A DNA stretch of 64,000 nucleotides from Tenodera sinensis. Its lineage: Eukaryota > Arthropoda > Insecta > Mantodea > Mantidae. The DNA is taken from positions 167,858,251-167,922,250 of the forward strand of contig CM060967.1 in assembly GCA_030765045.1 (NCBI GenBank), in the 5' to 3' direction. A program made the position numbers and the translations under genes. Of this stretch, positions 24,520 through 35,085 are shown piece after piece. Every line of letters starts with the position of its first letter. Position 1 is the first letter of the stretch. Under the pieces are notes generated by a model. It did no database searches and had not been told where the DNA came from. It saw only the letters and a program-made list of their open reading frames with translations.

Positions 24520-25110
24520 ATGTCCATGTAACAATTTTGGGGAAGGTTTAAAGTGTATGCAGGACAGTAAAAGCCTTGTATTTTCTTTTGCAATTTTGTT
24601 TCTTGTCAATAATGGGTGCTAAGGCAAGCATTTTTATGAAATAACATCTAAAACCCAGCAGTGGTCACAATATTAAACCTTAAATTTAGTGCATTACATG
24701 GGTAATAAAGAAGCAAGCATTTTACTTTGATAAATTACAAAAAATACTTAAAAACAAAATACCACTTATAAAACCAACGCTTACTTTCTTTCTCCACATA
24801 ATCATCTTGTTCCTAAACATTGGTCACATCTTCCCCAAAAGCATTACTACTCAGTGTTACAGTCAACTGTTGCAAGTCCATTAAGCCAAGGTTTGGACAC
24901 AACAATTTCATCTATCAAAGAATGAAAAATGCTTAAGAAATCTATAGCTCATGCAGGGTTACTCGTCTGTCTTGCATGATTTTGTTGTTCATTTGACTCT
25001 TCAAATCATGAGATGAGCGATGGAGATCTAATTCCAGTTTCCTCATGCTCATTTGTTCAGCCCTTGTTGAATATTCACACATTTTTTTGCTGTACCACCA
25101 AACACTTAAC
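24520..25110 (-). mobile_element. Possible Tc1/mariner relic
   Basis: Minus-strand fragments read NKIMQDRRVTLHEL near 24950-24990, like a transposase helix-turn-helix, and DDYVEKESKRW near 24790, like the YVEK C-terminus of mariner. The catalytic middle is missing and frames are broken. Tentative. Confidence 0.35.
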
Positions 25111-25243
25111 TTTAGTTGACTAAATTTCTGTAAGATTCAATTTCCTACCATTCAAATATTGAATACTACTTCTAACCTCACAGCTGATGGGACTTTGTAC
25201 CTCAGTTTATTTTGAACTGTCGCAGAAGGCACAATAATTTTTT

Positions 25244-25692
25244 GGCCAAACTTCCGCAGGTCAACCCCGTCAAAAATTAATAAACTGGCATAAAGATTAC
25301 TCTAGAGTGTTCCCCCATAGTCAGAAAGCTCCCCAATATTGCATCAGAGAAAAATATTTATTGTTGACTTTGGTCACCTGTAGTAGAACAATGTTTACTT
25401 TACATTACATCACGGCTGGTAATGTTTGGGAATGCCATATTAGCTTAGCTTTGGTTAGGTTAGGCATAGCTTAGTTTTTTGGGTTCAAGGATCAAATCAA
25501 GAAAAGTGAGGCACAAGGAAAGTGTAGAGGAGGAGAGAAGAGGCGAAGTGTACAGAAACTGCATTTCAATGTCTTTTTTGTGAGCGTTATCTCTAAAATT
25601 TTCAGTTTTTTGCAGAACTTTAGGAATTGTTTTGGCGGTTCGAGGCATTTTTGGAAGCTAGGATTTTGGGTATGTATTTATACTTGCCTAAT
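25244..25692 (+). repeat. MITE family D, copy lacking its right end
   Basis: Collinear over nearly its whole length with 59926-60350. It starts with the same terminal block GGCCAAACTTCCGCAGGTCA and includes a GTTTGGGA(A/G)TGCCA block and a TTGTTTTGGCGGT block. It stops at the point where the other copy continues into the right inverted repeat. Confidence 0.8.
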
Positions 25693-26045
25693 GAGAAAAG
25701 ATATCGAGGAAACCCTTCAATACAAAAATGATGTAAATTTATCATTTAAATCCATTTTATATATACTCTTAGGCATATACACTTACATTTTTTAAAAGCT
25801 CTGCTCGTGGCAACGCCAAACAAATTAACAAGTTGAAACAAAAATCCTGTGAACATGGGCTAATGCATATATTCAATCATTTATTGCATTACCAGTAGGT
25901 ATAATGTGTTTACCTATTCTACTTTTCTAATGAATTGCAGCTCAAGACAAAACTGGAACTGGTGGTTCCAACAGCCATTCATAAGGATTGTTTGTTCATT
26001 TTAGTGCTAGGGATCGGTCAAAAACATGTTAATAAGTCTCTTCTG

Positions 26046-26077
26046 TCGGGCGAACTTCCGCAGACCAACCTCGTCGG

Positions 26078-26108
<31 letters not shown>

Positions 26109-26128
26109 ATCCCGTAATATCCGTTAGG
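26046..26128 (-). repeat. MITE family D, isolated right end in inverse orientation
   Basis: CGAACTTCCGCAGACCAACC, an A-run of about 27, then a 'cccgtaatatccgttagg' block. This is the complement of the right end of the copy ending at 60443. Confidence 0.75.
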
Positions 26129-26884
26129 CACGTACCCAAAAATTTAAATGGCCATTTAATAACACGAATTCACTACTTAGAATGATTCGGTCTCGTTTCT
26201 CGTCAAAATTTTAAACCAAATTAACAATTTTGGGGTATTAGATCTCATCAATCTAAGAATATTACTGCAGCAGAATAAAAAGTGTGAAGTATTATTATGA
26301 ACTTTCACAATGAGAACCAAAATAAACCAAGCGCTAGATTAAAACAACCTTGTGCTGCGTTTAGGGAAACAGTGACAGCGTTATGATCGTAATGCCAAAG
26401 CAAACTCAGGCTAAACTCAAAACCAAAAGCACGAGCGTTTTTATTCCGGAAAACAGTTTAAGTTATTTGCACATAACTTATTTGATGGCGATCATGAACA
26501 TCAAAATTAAGAAGCCAGAAAGATTTCATACTTGCCTTCCAATGATTACTGGCTTTGTGCTGGGTTTTGAAGTTATAATCTATAGAAAAACCACACTGCT
26601 CAATATCTTCTGACAGCCTGCCACTGACAGTCTACTGACAAGTGTAACACCCACCAGCTAAGGTTTCGATGAAATTTAGAAACAATTCACTATCGCTAAT
26701 GCAGACGCCAGTATAGCCAACCCACAGAGCCAACCCAACCCTAGTAATAAAAAATTGATAAGGAATTTCTAGGTATGTTCGATATATTTAAGCACAGAAC
26801 ACTTTAAGCTTCCTACTGCTTAAACAAAGACAAACTCAACTGAACTCAAAGCATTCAGACGCTTTTTCAGTAAATCAACATATA
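26129..26884. other. Unassigned DNA
   Basis: A 76-codon frame at 26383-26613 has no recognisable domain. This stretch may be the decayed 5' neighbour of the R2-like element that begins to be readable at 26885, but no reverse transcriptase motif was found. Confidence 0.4.
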
Positions 26885-28038
26885 AACATCTGTAGGCGCC
26901 TTCAATCAGATGGCAATCCCTATGTTGAAATCACCAGACATTTACAGGAAGAAACTGATGAGAGTATTTGTCGCTTATCACTCAGCCCTACACAACTTGT
27001 AAACCTAGAACCAAAAAACATTAGGAAACATCTACGTGAAAGTTCTTTTCAACAATGGACAGAATTACCATCTAAAGGAAAAGGAGTGAAACTCTATTCA
27101 CACTGGAAGAAGGGAAATGCCTGGATCTCTAATAGGAAAGGTCTTTCAAGCAGTCAATGGACTGAAGCCATAAAAATGAGCTGCAATGTCATTCCTGTGA
27201 GAACTGTTCCTGCTAGGAGCCTCGTCACTACCCGTTGCAGAAGATGCGACGAGCAAGAAACCCTCGCACATGTGCTTGGTTCCTGCCACCAGGGAGAGTT
27301 GTTACGTATAGATAGACACAACACAGTCATGAGCGTCGGCAGACATTTTTCCAGGGGGGGGGGGGCACGTGTTTGAAATTTGCAATCAGATAATATCAAT
27401 TCACTATTTTACTGTCAAAATGTATAATATTCGTTGCATATAACCATGTTAATTTGTGTTAAATAGAAATTGATCTTTTAAAATATAGTTTAATAGTCAG
27501 TAATTGATTGCACATTAAGTTGACCAACTTCCAGGGAGGGGCCGTGGCCCCCCCTTGCCCCCCCCCCTTCGCGACGCCCATGAACACAGTTCGCTCACTG
27601 ATTTCAGATAATCTCCACCTTAAGCCCGAATATGAGATTTATGAAGAAGTAACCTGTCTTTCCACAAATGGCTCAACTCGGCGTGTAGATATTGTGGTAA
27701 TCGACTGTAAAAAGGACGCGGGTCTTGTCATAGATCCAACGGTACGATACGAAGTAAATGAACAGCAACCACATGAAGTAAATCTGGAACAGAAAAACAT
27801 CTACGAACCATGCTGTCAATATCTACGTAACAAATACAACATCAGTAATTGGGAAGTTACTGGTATCATGTTTGGAGCTAGAGGATCAATTCCGCAGCTA
27901 ACATTGGAATTTCTTCGGAAACTCAAAATTGCTGAGTCAGCACTAATGGCAATATCTTCTACTATTTTAAAATTCTCACTCCAAATTATACGATATCATT
28001 TGTATTCTCCCCAAACATCTTGTAAAGATATACTGTAA
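26885..28038 (+). mobile_element. R2-like non-LTR retrotransposon, C-terminal half, split by a hAT MITE
   Basis: Part one (26885-27327) encodes the region after the reverse transcriptase, with a CCHC zinc motif CRRCDEQETLAHVLGSC (C-x2-C-x7-H-x4-C) as in R2-type elements. Part two (27591-28038) encodes the restriction-like endonuclease: TRRVDIVVIDCKKDAGLVID, with 14 residues between the two key Asp residues, then an NIYEPC and an ISNWEVTGIMFGARG segment. It ends at TAATG near 28036. A 255-bp insert plus its 8-bp duplication separates the parts. Skipping those 263 bp returns the reading to the same frame, so the element was open when hit. The reverse transcriptase is missing upstream (5' truncation). 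A non-coding 3' tail may extend to about 28250. Confidence 0.85.
27328..27582. mobile_element. Non-autonomous hAT element (MITE) inside the R2-like element
   Basis: Flanked by an exact 8-bp duplication AACACAGT (27320-27327 and 27583-27590), the hallmark of hAT insertion. Ends are CATGAGCGTCG and, inverted, CATGGGCGTCG. Just inside both ends are G-runs (left) and C-runs (right). No coding capacity. Confidence 0.88.
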
Positions 28039-28624
28039 TGTTCTAAAAATTTTATTGTAAAATAGCCGCTCTCACTAAATTCCTTTTTATATAAATAATC
28101 TCCTAAAATTGTTTTCTATATTCATTTTAAATTCACTTAATATTATGCTTTCCATTCTGTTAATACATTCAAATGTTTAATTACATTTTAGTAGGCCAAT
28201 CCTTTTGGGAAACCCTAGCTAGGGCGGCTATCATCATGATTATCTCTCTCTCTCCATTGTATGCCTTTGGCAAAGTCCAATGGACCGCTTAAAACTAGAG
28301 CAGCGCCACTCGCTTCCCCAATAGTAGTCGAGATTTTGGTAAAGATTGTAGTTGGCACGTTAATTCGCGCCACTTACGCGTACAGTCACAGAGCAAAGTA
28401 TGCACGTCTTCAGTTACAGAGTGTTATGGAGGAAAGCCGAAAATAATGTGAAGTGTGAACGCACAGACTGTGGCAACCGTTATCAATGAACAAACCCAAA
28501 TTGTCACGCCATTAACAAGAAAAAAAAATTGGGAGAGAGAAAAAATAGAGAAAAATGCTTGTACAAGAGTATCTTATCAGTAGGTTTTATTTCAGTAAGT
28601 GAACTTTTCCTATTAAAGGGAATA
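28039..28624. other. 3' tail of R2-like element and unassigned DNA
   Basis: The first about 200 bp may be the 3' UTR of the R2-like element, ending near a GGGCGGCTATCATCATGAT block. The rest (28260-28450) is comparatively CpG-rich with a 61-codon frame of unknown meaning. Confidence 0.35.
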
Positions 28625-28632
28625 CTGATAAA

Positions 28633-29130
28633 TAGGGCTCGAAAGTTCATGCCCTAAAAAACACTGAAATATGCATGCAAATATTCTCTTAAAAACCTGA
28701 AAATATGCCAAGAAATATACACTATTTAATAAAAACAATTAATGTCCCTTTGCAGTAGACAAGAGATAGTATAAATAATAAAGTTACCTTATTCCTTAAA
28801 GGTTGAAGCAGAAGTGGTCCCGCTGCTTGTATTAACTGCTAAATTGCAGTTCACAACCAACACTTTGCACAAATTTTCAACTGTAAAACATTGTCTGTTG
28901 TCTTGCAAAACACTTTTGTAACGTGAAAAACTTATCTCCACATCACAAGATGTTATCGGGTTATATTTAAATGATGTTAACTGCTTCACAGAGAGAGTCA
29001 AGTCTCTTGGTGTTACAGATGGTTTTCTTTCGAGAATGTCTGGAATATCGTACATCCGTTTATAACCATAATTTTTTGAAATTACATAATTCACTTTCTC
29101 CCTATGCTACCAGAAACCGAACTTAGATCA

Positions 29131-29167
<37 letters not shown>

Positions 29168-29947
29168 TCCCCAAAGACAGTAAGTGATTCATGCAAAGGA
29201 AATTCTACAGCTTCCAATGCCGTTATAGCTGTTATTAAGAAAGAAAAATGGACAGATATGAAACTCAAATCCTCTTTTAACTCAGTGCCTGACAGAATAT
29301 TTTGCACAGTTTCTATTGATGAAGCATCTTTCGAGTCCAATGAATTAACAACCTCTTCGACTATTTCTATGTGCTCAGCATAATATAAAACTGCATCGAC
29401 CCATGTTCCCCATCGAGTTAACACTGGTGCAGGAGGAATTCGGATATTAGGTGCCTCTTGATCTAAACAACGTAACTATTTTGGAGGTTTAACAAAAATT
29501 ATCCTTGTACTGGACACAAATCTATCTAACAACGGCAAAGAATCATTATCTCAGAAATGCTACCAATATGAAAAATATTATAATGATGGAAAAAATTTTT
29601 AAAAAATGTTTAAAAAAACATAAAAGTCTTTAAAATATGCAATGTAGGGGCTATAACATTGAAGTCTTCGTGAGTTGCATCATCATGTGAAATACTGCCA
29701 ATGTGAAAAATATTATCCAGGTGGAAAAAATATCATAAAAAACCATAAAATCATTAAAATATGCAATATAGGGGCTATAATATTGAAATATTATGCATTT
29801 ATCAAACATCAAGAAAATATGCAGTTATATGCACCATAAAATCATGTCCAAGTAACTGAAAATTCCATAATTCGTGCACATAATGTAAAAGCATACATTT
29901 TTAACCCCTATGAAAAAACATCCAAATGCATGAACTTCCTAGCCCTA
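28633..29947 (-). mobile_element. hAT transposon copy, 1.3 kb, decayed transposase
   Basis: An exact 8-bp target duplication CTGATAAA lies at 28625-28632 and 29948-29955. Inverted ends are TAGGGCTCGAAAGTTCATGC (left) and TAGGGCTAGGAAGTTCATGC (right, inverted), 18 of 20 identical. On the minus strand, 29128-29424 encodes a transposase-like segment (LTRWGTWVDAVLYYAEHIE) and 28789-29094 a C-terminal dimerisation-like segment (VEISFSRYKSVLQDNRQCF). The N-terminus is missing. A 35-base T-run splits the frames at 29132-29166. A tandem duplication of about 120 bp lies at 29550-29800. Motifs such as AAATATGC repeat near both ends. Confidence 0.88.
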
Positions 29948-29955
29948 CTGATAAA

Positions 29956-30242
29956 TATGTCAAGCTTATATCAGAGTGAATGCACTCAAACGAACACATT
30001 ATTTTAACGTACTTTGGTAGGTGCTTCAGTTAGATTCAAAACCGTTATCGCTGGCATTAGTTTCAAAAACAAACACCCCATTTCTAATAGTAATGTACAA
30101 AAGCTCGTTCGCTTAAAATTTCGCTGATGACATCACTTATCAAGTCATCACTTTGTTCATTGTCGGTGGCTCATTGTCCTTCCCCTTAAGAAAAACTTGT
30201 GCGCTTTAGAACGAATTACACATTTAACGAAGTCTATGTATT
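29956..30242. other. Unassigned DNA
   Basis: No gene or repeat recognised between the hAT copy and the PLE 3' end. Confidence 0.4.
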
Positions 30243-30334
30243 TAGGCTTTCACGGCCGGTGTCTTGACTATTCGAAATGTTTAGTTCTACCGTGCTTGTA
30301 GGCCGTGGTCTAGAAGGCATGGTAGATACCAACG

Positions 30335-30365
30335 TTTCGCCAAGTACTGCGCTTGGCATCATCAG
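30335..30365 (-). ncRNA. Hammerhead-ribozyme-like motif, best preserved copy
   Basis: Minus-strand reading: CTGATGA at 30365-30359, one T, a perfect 6-bp stem GCCAAG/CTTGGC with loop CGCAGTA, and directly GAAAC at 30338-30334. A short AC/GT stem III with loop GTTG and a GTA cleavage triplet can follow. Both universally conserved core strings are intact. The extra T before stem II departs from the consensus, so self-cleavage is likely but unproven. Confidence 0.6.
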
Positions 30366-31234
30366 GGTAACACGATCCTCCGTTTGCACTGGTCAGAGTT
30401 TGAATGTGGAAGCAGAGAAATAGTGGAAGTTTTGACCGTTAACGTCCGTTACGGTTATTTATATGGGTGGGGGTGGGCAGAGCATTGTTGTGCTGGCTAC
30501 AATAGTGATTGGCCAGTTGTAGGTGGGGTTTTATTACAACTGTTGTGTGTGTTTGAAAGTTTATCTAAAACCGGTATCCATGCTTTATAAGTACACATGG
30601 TATTTCTTCTTTGCGATTGAAGTTGTCTTTGTGTTTGTAGATTTCTATGATTTCCCTTTGTAGTCGAGCTTAGTAGTTAACTGTAGAAGACAGGACTCGG
30701 GTTTCTTTAAGGTTGACATCATGGCCGAATAATAAGGCGTGCTCTGCCACAGACGATTTATCCGTATGTCCCAATCTGGTGTGACGCTAATGTTCTTTTA
30801 ATCTGGTGGCCACACTGCTCATGGTAGTGCTTATGTATACTTTGCCGCAACTGCAGGGAACTTTATATACACCTGCAGATGTGTGTGGGTGGCATTTGTC
30901 TTTGGCCGATCTCAGGAGGTCTTTGATCTTGTTTGTCGGTCTGTAGACAGTATCAACTCCATGTGAGCGCAGAAGCTTGCTTATCCGGTCGGAGACGTTC
31001 CTGATGTAGGGGAGAAAGGCTATTGCTACTTTGTCGCGTTCTTCCTTTTTTGTTGTTGGCCGCCTTGGATGAATTGCGCGCCGGATTTCTTTTTGTGTGT
31101 ATCCATTGGACTGGAATGCGGAGTTTAGATGTCTGAGTTCTTCCTTTAATTATTTTTTATTGTAGAGCCGGGGTGCTCGTTCTGTGAGTGTTTTTATTAT
31201 ACTTTGTTTCTGCCTAGGGTGATGGTTGGAGGTT

Positions 31235-31840
31235 TTATGTAAATATCGATATGTATGTGTAGGTTTCCTGTAAATATGTACTGTCTTCCAGGCCATGGTC
31301 CGTTGTTCTCATGACTTTCACGTCTAGGAAGGCTAAAGTGTTGTTTTCCTCTTTCTCCATGGTGAATTGAATGTTGTCATTTAGGCTGTTTAGATGTGTA
31401 AGAAACTGGTCTAAGGTGTCTTCCCCGTGACTCCATACTACAAAAGTATCATCTACATAGCGCAACCAGGTCTTCGGTTTTAGAGGTGCCTTGGCGAGTG
31501 CTAATTGCTCGAACTTTTCCATAAAGAAGTTGGCGATCACTTGGCTCAAAGGGCTGCCCATGGCAACACCTTCGATCTGTTCATAAAAAGTGTTGTCCCA
31601 TTGAAAGTAATTGGTTGTAAGGCAATGGCGGAAAAACTCCGTGATGTCATTGGGAAATAGTTCTTCTATGTAACTTAAGGCTTCTGCAATCGGTACTTTG
31701 GTAAACAAGGAGACAACATCAAAGCTCACCAAGCGGTTCTCAGTTTCTATTCGGATGTCTTTGAGTTTATCTATGAAGTGGGCAGAGTTTTTGATGTGTG
31801 AGTTAATGGTGCCGATATATGGTTGTAATAAACTGGAGAG
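31235..31840 (-). CDS. PLE reverse transcriptase fragment (palm)
   Basis: Open minus-strand frame starting at the inversion point. LQPYIGTINSHIKNSAHFID is followed by LVSFDVVSLFTKVPI (first catalytic Asp, FDVVSLF motif). Then comes GVAMGSPLSQVIANFFMEKFE (the MGSPLS motif), and TWLRYVDDTFVVW (the YVDD catalytic pair). Last is NTLAFLDVKVMR, typical for PLE enzymes. All three palm motifs are intact, though the fingers region and the endonuclease are not continuous with it, so no complete protein is encoded. Confidence 0.88.
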   Translation of the reverse strand, partial: LSSLLQPYIGTINSHIKNSAHFIDKLKDIRIETENRLVSFDVVSLFTKVPIAEALSYIEELFPNDITEFFRHCLTTNYFQWDNTFYEQIEGVAMGSPLSQVIANFFMEKFEQLALAKAPLKPKTWLRYVDDTFVVWSHGEDTLDQFLTHLNSLNDNIQFTMEKEENNTLAFLDVKVMRTTDHGLEDSTYLQETYTYISIFT

Positions 31841-31912
31841 ATGAATAAGGAAAATGTACCGCTACGACCCATAGTGAGCAGCATGGGTTCGCCTACCTAC
31901 AATATCGCCAAA
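31841..31912 (+). mobile_element. Inverted 5' piece of the same PLE
   Basis: The plus strand reads NKENVPLRPIVSSMGSPTYN and then IAKH. In PLE proteins this conserved block comes directly before the sequence that starts the minus-strand frame at 31840. The two pieces are adjacent and inverted relative to each other, and beyond 31912 the homology stops. Confidence 0.75.
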
Positions 31913-33177
31913 CACGAATTGGGCATATCATTTCCCCTGTCAGCCGTTGTTCATGGTTATGCTATCTTGGAACATTCTATGCATAAATTAATGGTAGACG
32001 CAACATCTAAATGCGGCTGGCGGCTGACCACTACCAGAGAAGCGTGGCGTTACCGCACGTCAAAGAGCAGGGCGAATCTAGACGCAGTAATAAGATGAAA
32101 TTAGAACACTTTAGAGGGCCTTACTGTGGTACTTAAGTAAACTAAACCTGGTGCGCATGCTAATTTAACAAGTATTCTGAAAATTATACCTTAAAACATT
32201 AGCAAAAATATGCACAGGCATGTCCCGTAATCATCGAAGTCATCTTCGTCCTCGCAAATTATGCCCTGTTCTTAGAAATTTAACACGTGTTGCAAGATCT
32301 GCTCTTTCCACTAGAAATTTCGGTCCATCATTGGTTTCTCTGTTTTTAAATCTACAATCGCTTAAAACTTAGGTCCCAACTTGATGTAAACACAAGCCAT
32401 CAACAACTAATCCGCGATACGCCGAAACCAAAGCACACCATAAAATATAGTACCTTAAATATTGACGATTATCTGTGGGTTTTCAAGATGTATGTAAAGA
32501 ATACTTGAATGTAACGCGATAACACCGCTGTTCCTTAAACTCCTGGGTAAATATCGGTATGTTGCATCATAAACACGAGGCATGAGTCCACGTGGCATTT
32601 GTGTGTGTAGTTGCAGCTGATATGAACACCAGGTTATCGCGGAGGAATACAAGGTCTGGATGGAGTATAGAAACTTCAATGTCGTGCACATATGTAGATA
32701 ACAGCCTTTGTGAGCAATTTTCTCCATTCTATGAGTAAGTTTCTTTCTGGTACTAAATCCCGCCATATCACAAAAGGAATAATTTGTTTGCCCCAATTTA
32801 TGAAAGCACTCTGAATGTGTAACACGATTCCGTATGTGATTTCAGAGAGATGAAAAGACCAGAGTTTGTCCTTCAGCAGCAGATTTTATTTCTGCACAAA
32901 TGCATTGTACTGTAGGCAAACTTCGTAGGCGAAAAGCTTTTCGCAGACAACCTTATGATCGCGAACATTTTCTTTTCACGCTGTTTAGGTCATATATTCC
33001 TTTGGTGACCACACTTCCCGTTTACATATTAATGGTTGGCATTCACTACTCGTACCTTGTTCACTAAGTGATATTCTTACTAAACAACCGATAAAAGCAC
33101 CAAGCTAGGCATTAATAAAACAACACAATAAATGTAGGTAAATAAACTAAAGGAACTGAAATTGCCTCCTTTAGTTA
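31913..33177. other. Unassigned, less repetitive DNA
   Basis: Somewhat richer in CG dinucleotides than its surroundings. A 113-codon minus-strand frame at 32455-32796 (containing MAGFSTRKKLTHRMEKIAH) has no recognised domain. Host exons are possible but unsupported. Confidence 0.3.
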
Positions 33178-34345
33178 ATGCGAGAGGTCAGGTCAGAGGA
33201 TGCCTTCGAGATATCCGAGTGGCAAGACGCAGAGAAGAGAACGCTCATAATAGTAATTCAGATTGGGGCGCAATGTGATTGCTGTGAAACTTCCCAGGAG
33301 TTACTGCGGGTGATGGAGACAGCCGCCCTGGGTTTCCGGGAACGCGCCTTCACTGCTGCGGTGTTTCTGGACACTGAAAAGGCCTACTCAACGACCTGGC
33401 ACGCGGGGCTCTTTCACAAATTCATCCAACTGGGATTACTACTCAAGCCCTCAACATCTTACTCAGCTTCCTCAGACACCGCGCCTTCAAGATCACAGTC
33501 GCGGGGAAAACAATCACACTTAGGCCAATAAGAGGCGTAGTCCCCGAAGGGTCTGTGCTATCCCCCACGCTATTCAGTGTCTATACGTCAGATTTTCCAG
33601 CACAGCCAAAGATCAATACAGCTCAATACGCTGAAGACGTGCTGCTGTTCTGCACCAACCGCCTACAGCGAACCTCCACCTCCTCCAAGAGCGGTGCCGG
33701 CGTTGTCGAATGTTCGTTAATGTAGACAAAAGTCACGCCATCCTCCTAACGAGACGGTGCACTCCCGCAGACGGCCCCACATTCCAATTCCAAGGCCGAA
33801 GGATTGATAGGAAAAGCTCCATAGCAGTTCAGCTGGACAATGGTCTAACTTTTTGCGAGCACATCAGAGACCTCTCCCACGGACGCAGGGGGCAACTGCC
33901 TCACTATACTCCAACCTGAGGTCCGAAATGCCCGTCTGCCTAAAGCTACACCTTCTCCGTGCCCTTATAATCCCCTCTTGCTATTCACCAGCATGGTCTG
34001 GGGCATGGCAAGACAGCTGGATCCTATGACTCCAAAGGGTGCAGAACAGAGGACTTTTGGCTATCTATTCTATCTTCCTGCCTTTTCCCATGAGACTACT
34101 TCATTATGCCCCACCTCTTCTGTATAAGGAGGACAAAATTAGGCATTGGGCAGCAAAATTCTACAGCAGTTTACCATCACATCAAAGTGCCAAGGATTGC
34201 ATAGGCTCTCAAAGGTACCAACCCAGCTAGTTTACTCTAGCTGTAGGGGACCCAACAAAAGCAGCTTATGAGATCCAAAACACTAACAATGAATATGCTC
34301 CCAGAATTGTCTTGGCAGATAGCCCCTTATCCCAAGAGAGGGTAC
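33178..34345 (+). mobile_element. Jockey-type LINE reverse transcriptase remnant
   Basis: Frames on the plus strand give, in order, FTAAVFLDTEKAYSTTWHAG (around the first palm Asp), then GVVPEGSVLSPTLFSVYTSD, then TAQYAEDVLLF, where the first Asp of the usual ADD motif is Glu. These are followed by the thumb-like KSHAILLTRR and a C-terminal LLYKEDKIRHWAAKFYSSLP. At least three frame changes and stops make it a dead fragment. The region is GC-richer than its neighbours. Confidence 0.78.
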
Positions 34346-34351
34346 AACTCA

Positions 34352-34449
34352 GAACGCTTCACGATTTTGTGTGTCATCCTTGCGCAGGGGTCATAATAAT
34401 CTTCTCTGTACCTTTCCAATTTTAGTACATGTACCGCCGAAGCGAGTAC
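34352..34449 (-). pseudogene. U6 snRNA pseudogene
   Basis: The minus strand reads like nearly full-length U6. The 5' stem region is GTACTCGCTTCGGCGGTAC, then ACTAAAATTGG, ACAGAGAAGATTA, CCCCTGCGCAAGGATGACAC and AAAATCGTGAAGCGTTC. The catalytic AGC triad region reads TTA where the family has AGC, and several other bases differ. No T-run follows, so it is judged a retro-copy rather than a working gene. Confidence 0.85.
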
Positions 34450-34829
34450 AGGGACAACTAAGAGGTAGAACAGCTTAGCTATCCATTACATTATTTTTGC
34501 ATTGTAAAATTCATAGCTTTTTCCTGAAGGGTTAATATTTTTAAAGCATCCTCCAAGTGTTTTTCTATTGGGACTATTGCGAAAATATCACCAACAAAGC
34601 ACTACCAAAGTTTGAATACCCAGGGCAATGTCTTTGTGACATTTATTTCTGAAGGCTCATAAAAAGGTGTGCTGTGTGGTTAGCTGCCCATAGCTAAATG
34701 TGAATTTTGATTATAATAGGCATTTAGCAGAATTCTAAAAATGCCAGAAAAATCTTCAAGCAACATCATTTTGGCCCCAAAAAGTTACTTCATCCACAGC
34801 ATATTAAATCCTGAATTAAAAGATAATAT

Positions 34830-35085
34830 CCCACAGTAGAATCAGGAATATACCAGATTTTCTGTAACAACTGTGAAAAAGTCCACATTGGAAAAACTAA
34901 ACAATATATAAAGTAGAACAAAAGAGCACATCAGAAACAGAAATCAAGAACAGGAATATAAATCAGCAGTAGCTTGGCATTCTTGGAGAAACCAACACAC
35001 CATAAACAGAAATCCAGTAACACTAAAAAATATTTCAGGAAAAACAGAATTCAAACTTGGGAAAACTTTGCATTTGGAAAAAAAA
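34830..35085 (+). mobile_element. Penelope-like endonuclease fragment
   Basis: The frame from about 34840 reads VESGIYQIFCNNCEKVHIGK, the GIY-YIG motif with Tyr replaced by His in the second half. An in-frame stop follows soon after, and a decayed tail runs to an A-rich end near 35085. There is no reverse transcriptase. Confidence 0.7.

Larger units (their letters stand above)
30243..31912 (-). mobile_element. Penelope-like element with reverse transcriptase, 5' inverted
   Basis: The minus strand carries the element from about 31840 down to the terminal block TAGGCTTTCACGGCCGGTGT (30243-30262). An open reverse transcriptase part lies at 31840-31235. A frame-broken GIY-YIG endonuclease region covers about 31150-30600, including a readable VYKVPCSCGKVYI-type core near 30840-30880. 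A hammerhead-like motif follows at 30335-30365. The piece at 31841-31912 encodes the preceding part of the same protein on the opposite strand. Confidence 0.85.

Noticed and set aside
29132..29166. T-run as a retroelement poly-A tail
   Set aside because: It lies inside the hAT copy, with the same transposase continuing on both sides. It is more likely homopolymer expansion or a sequencing artefact.
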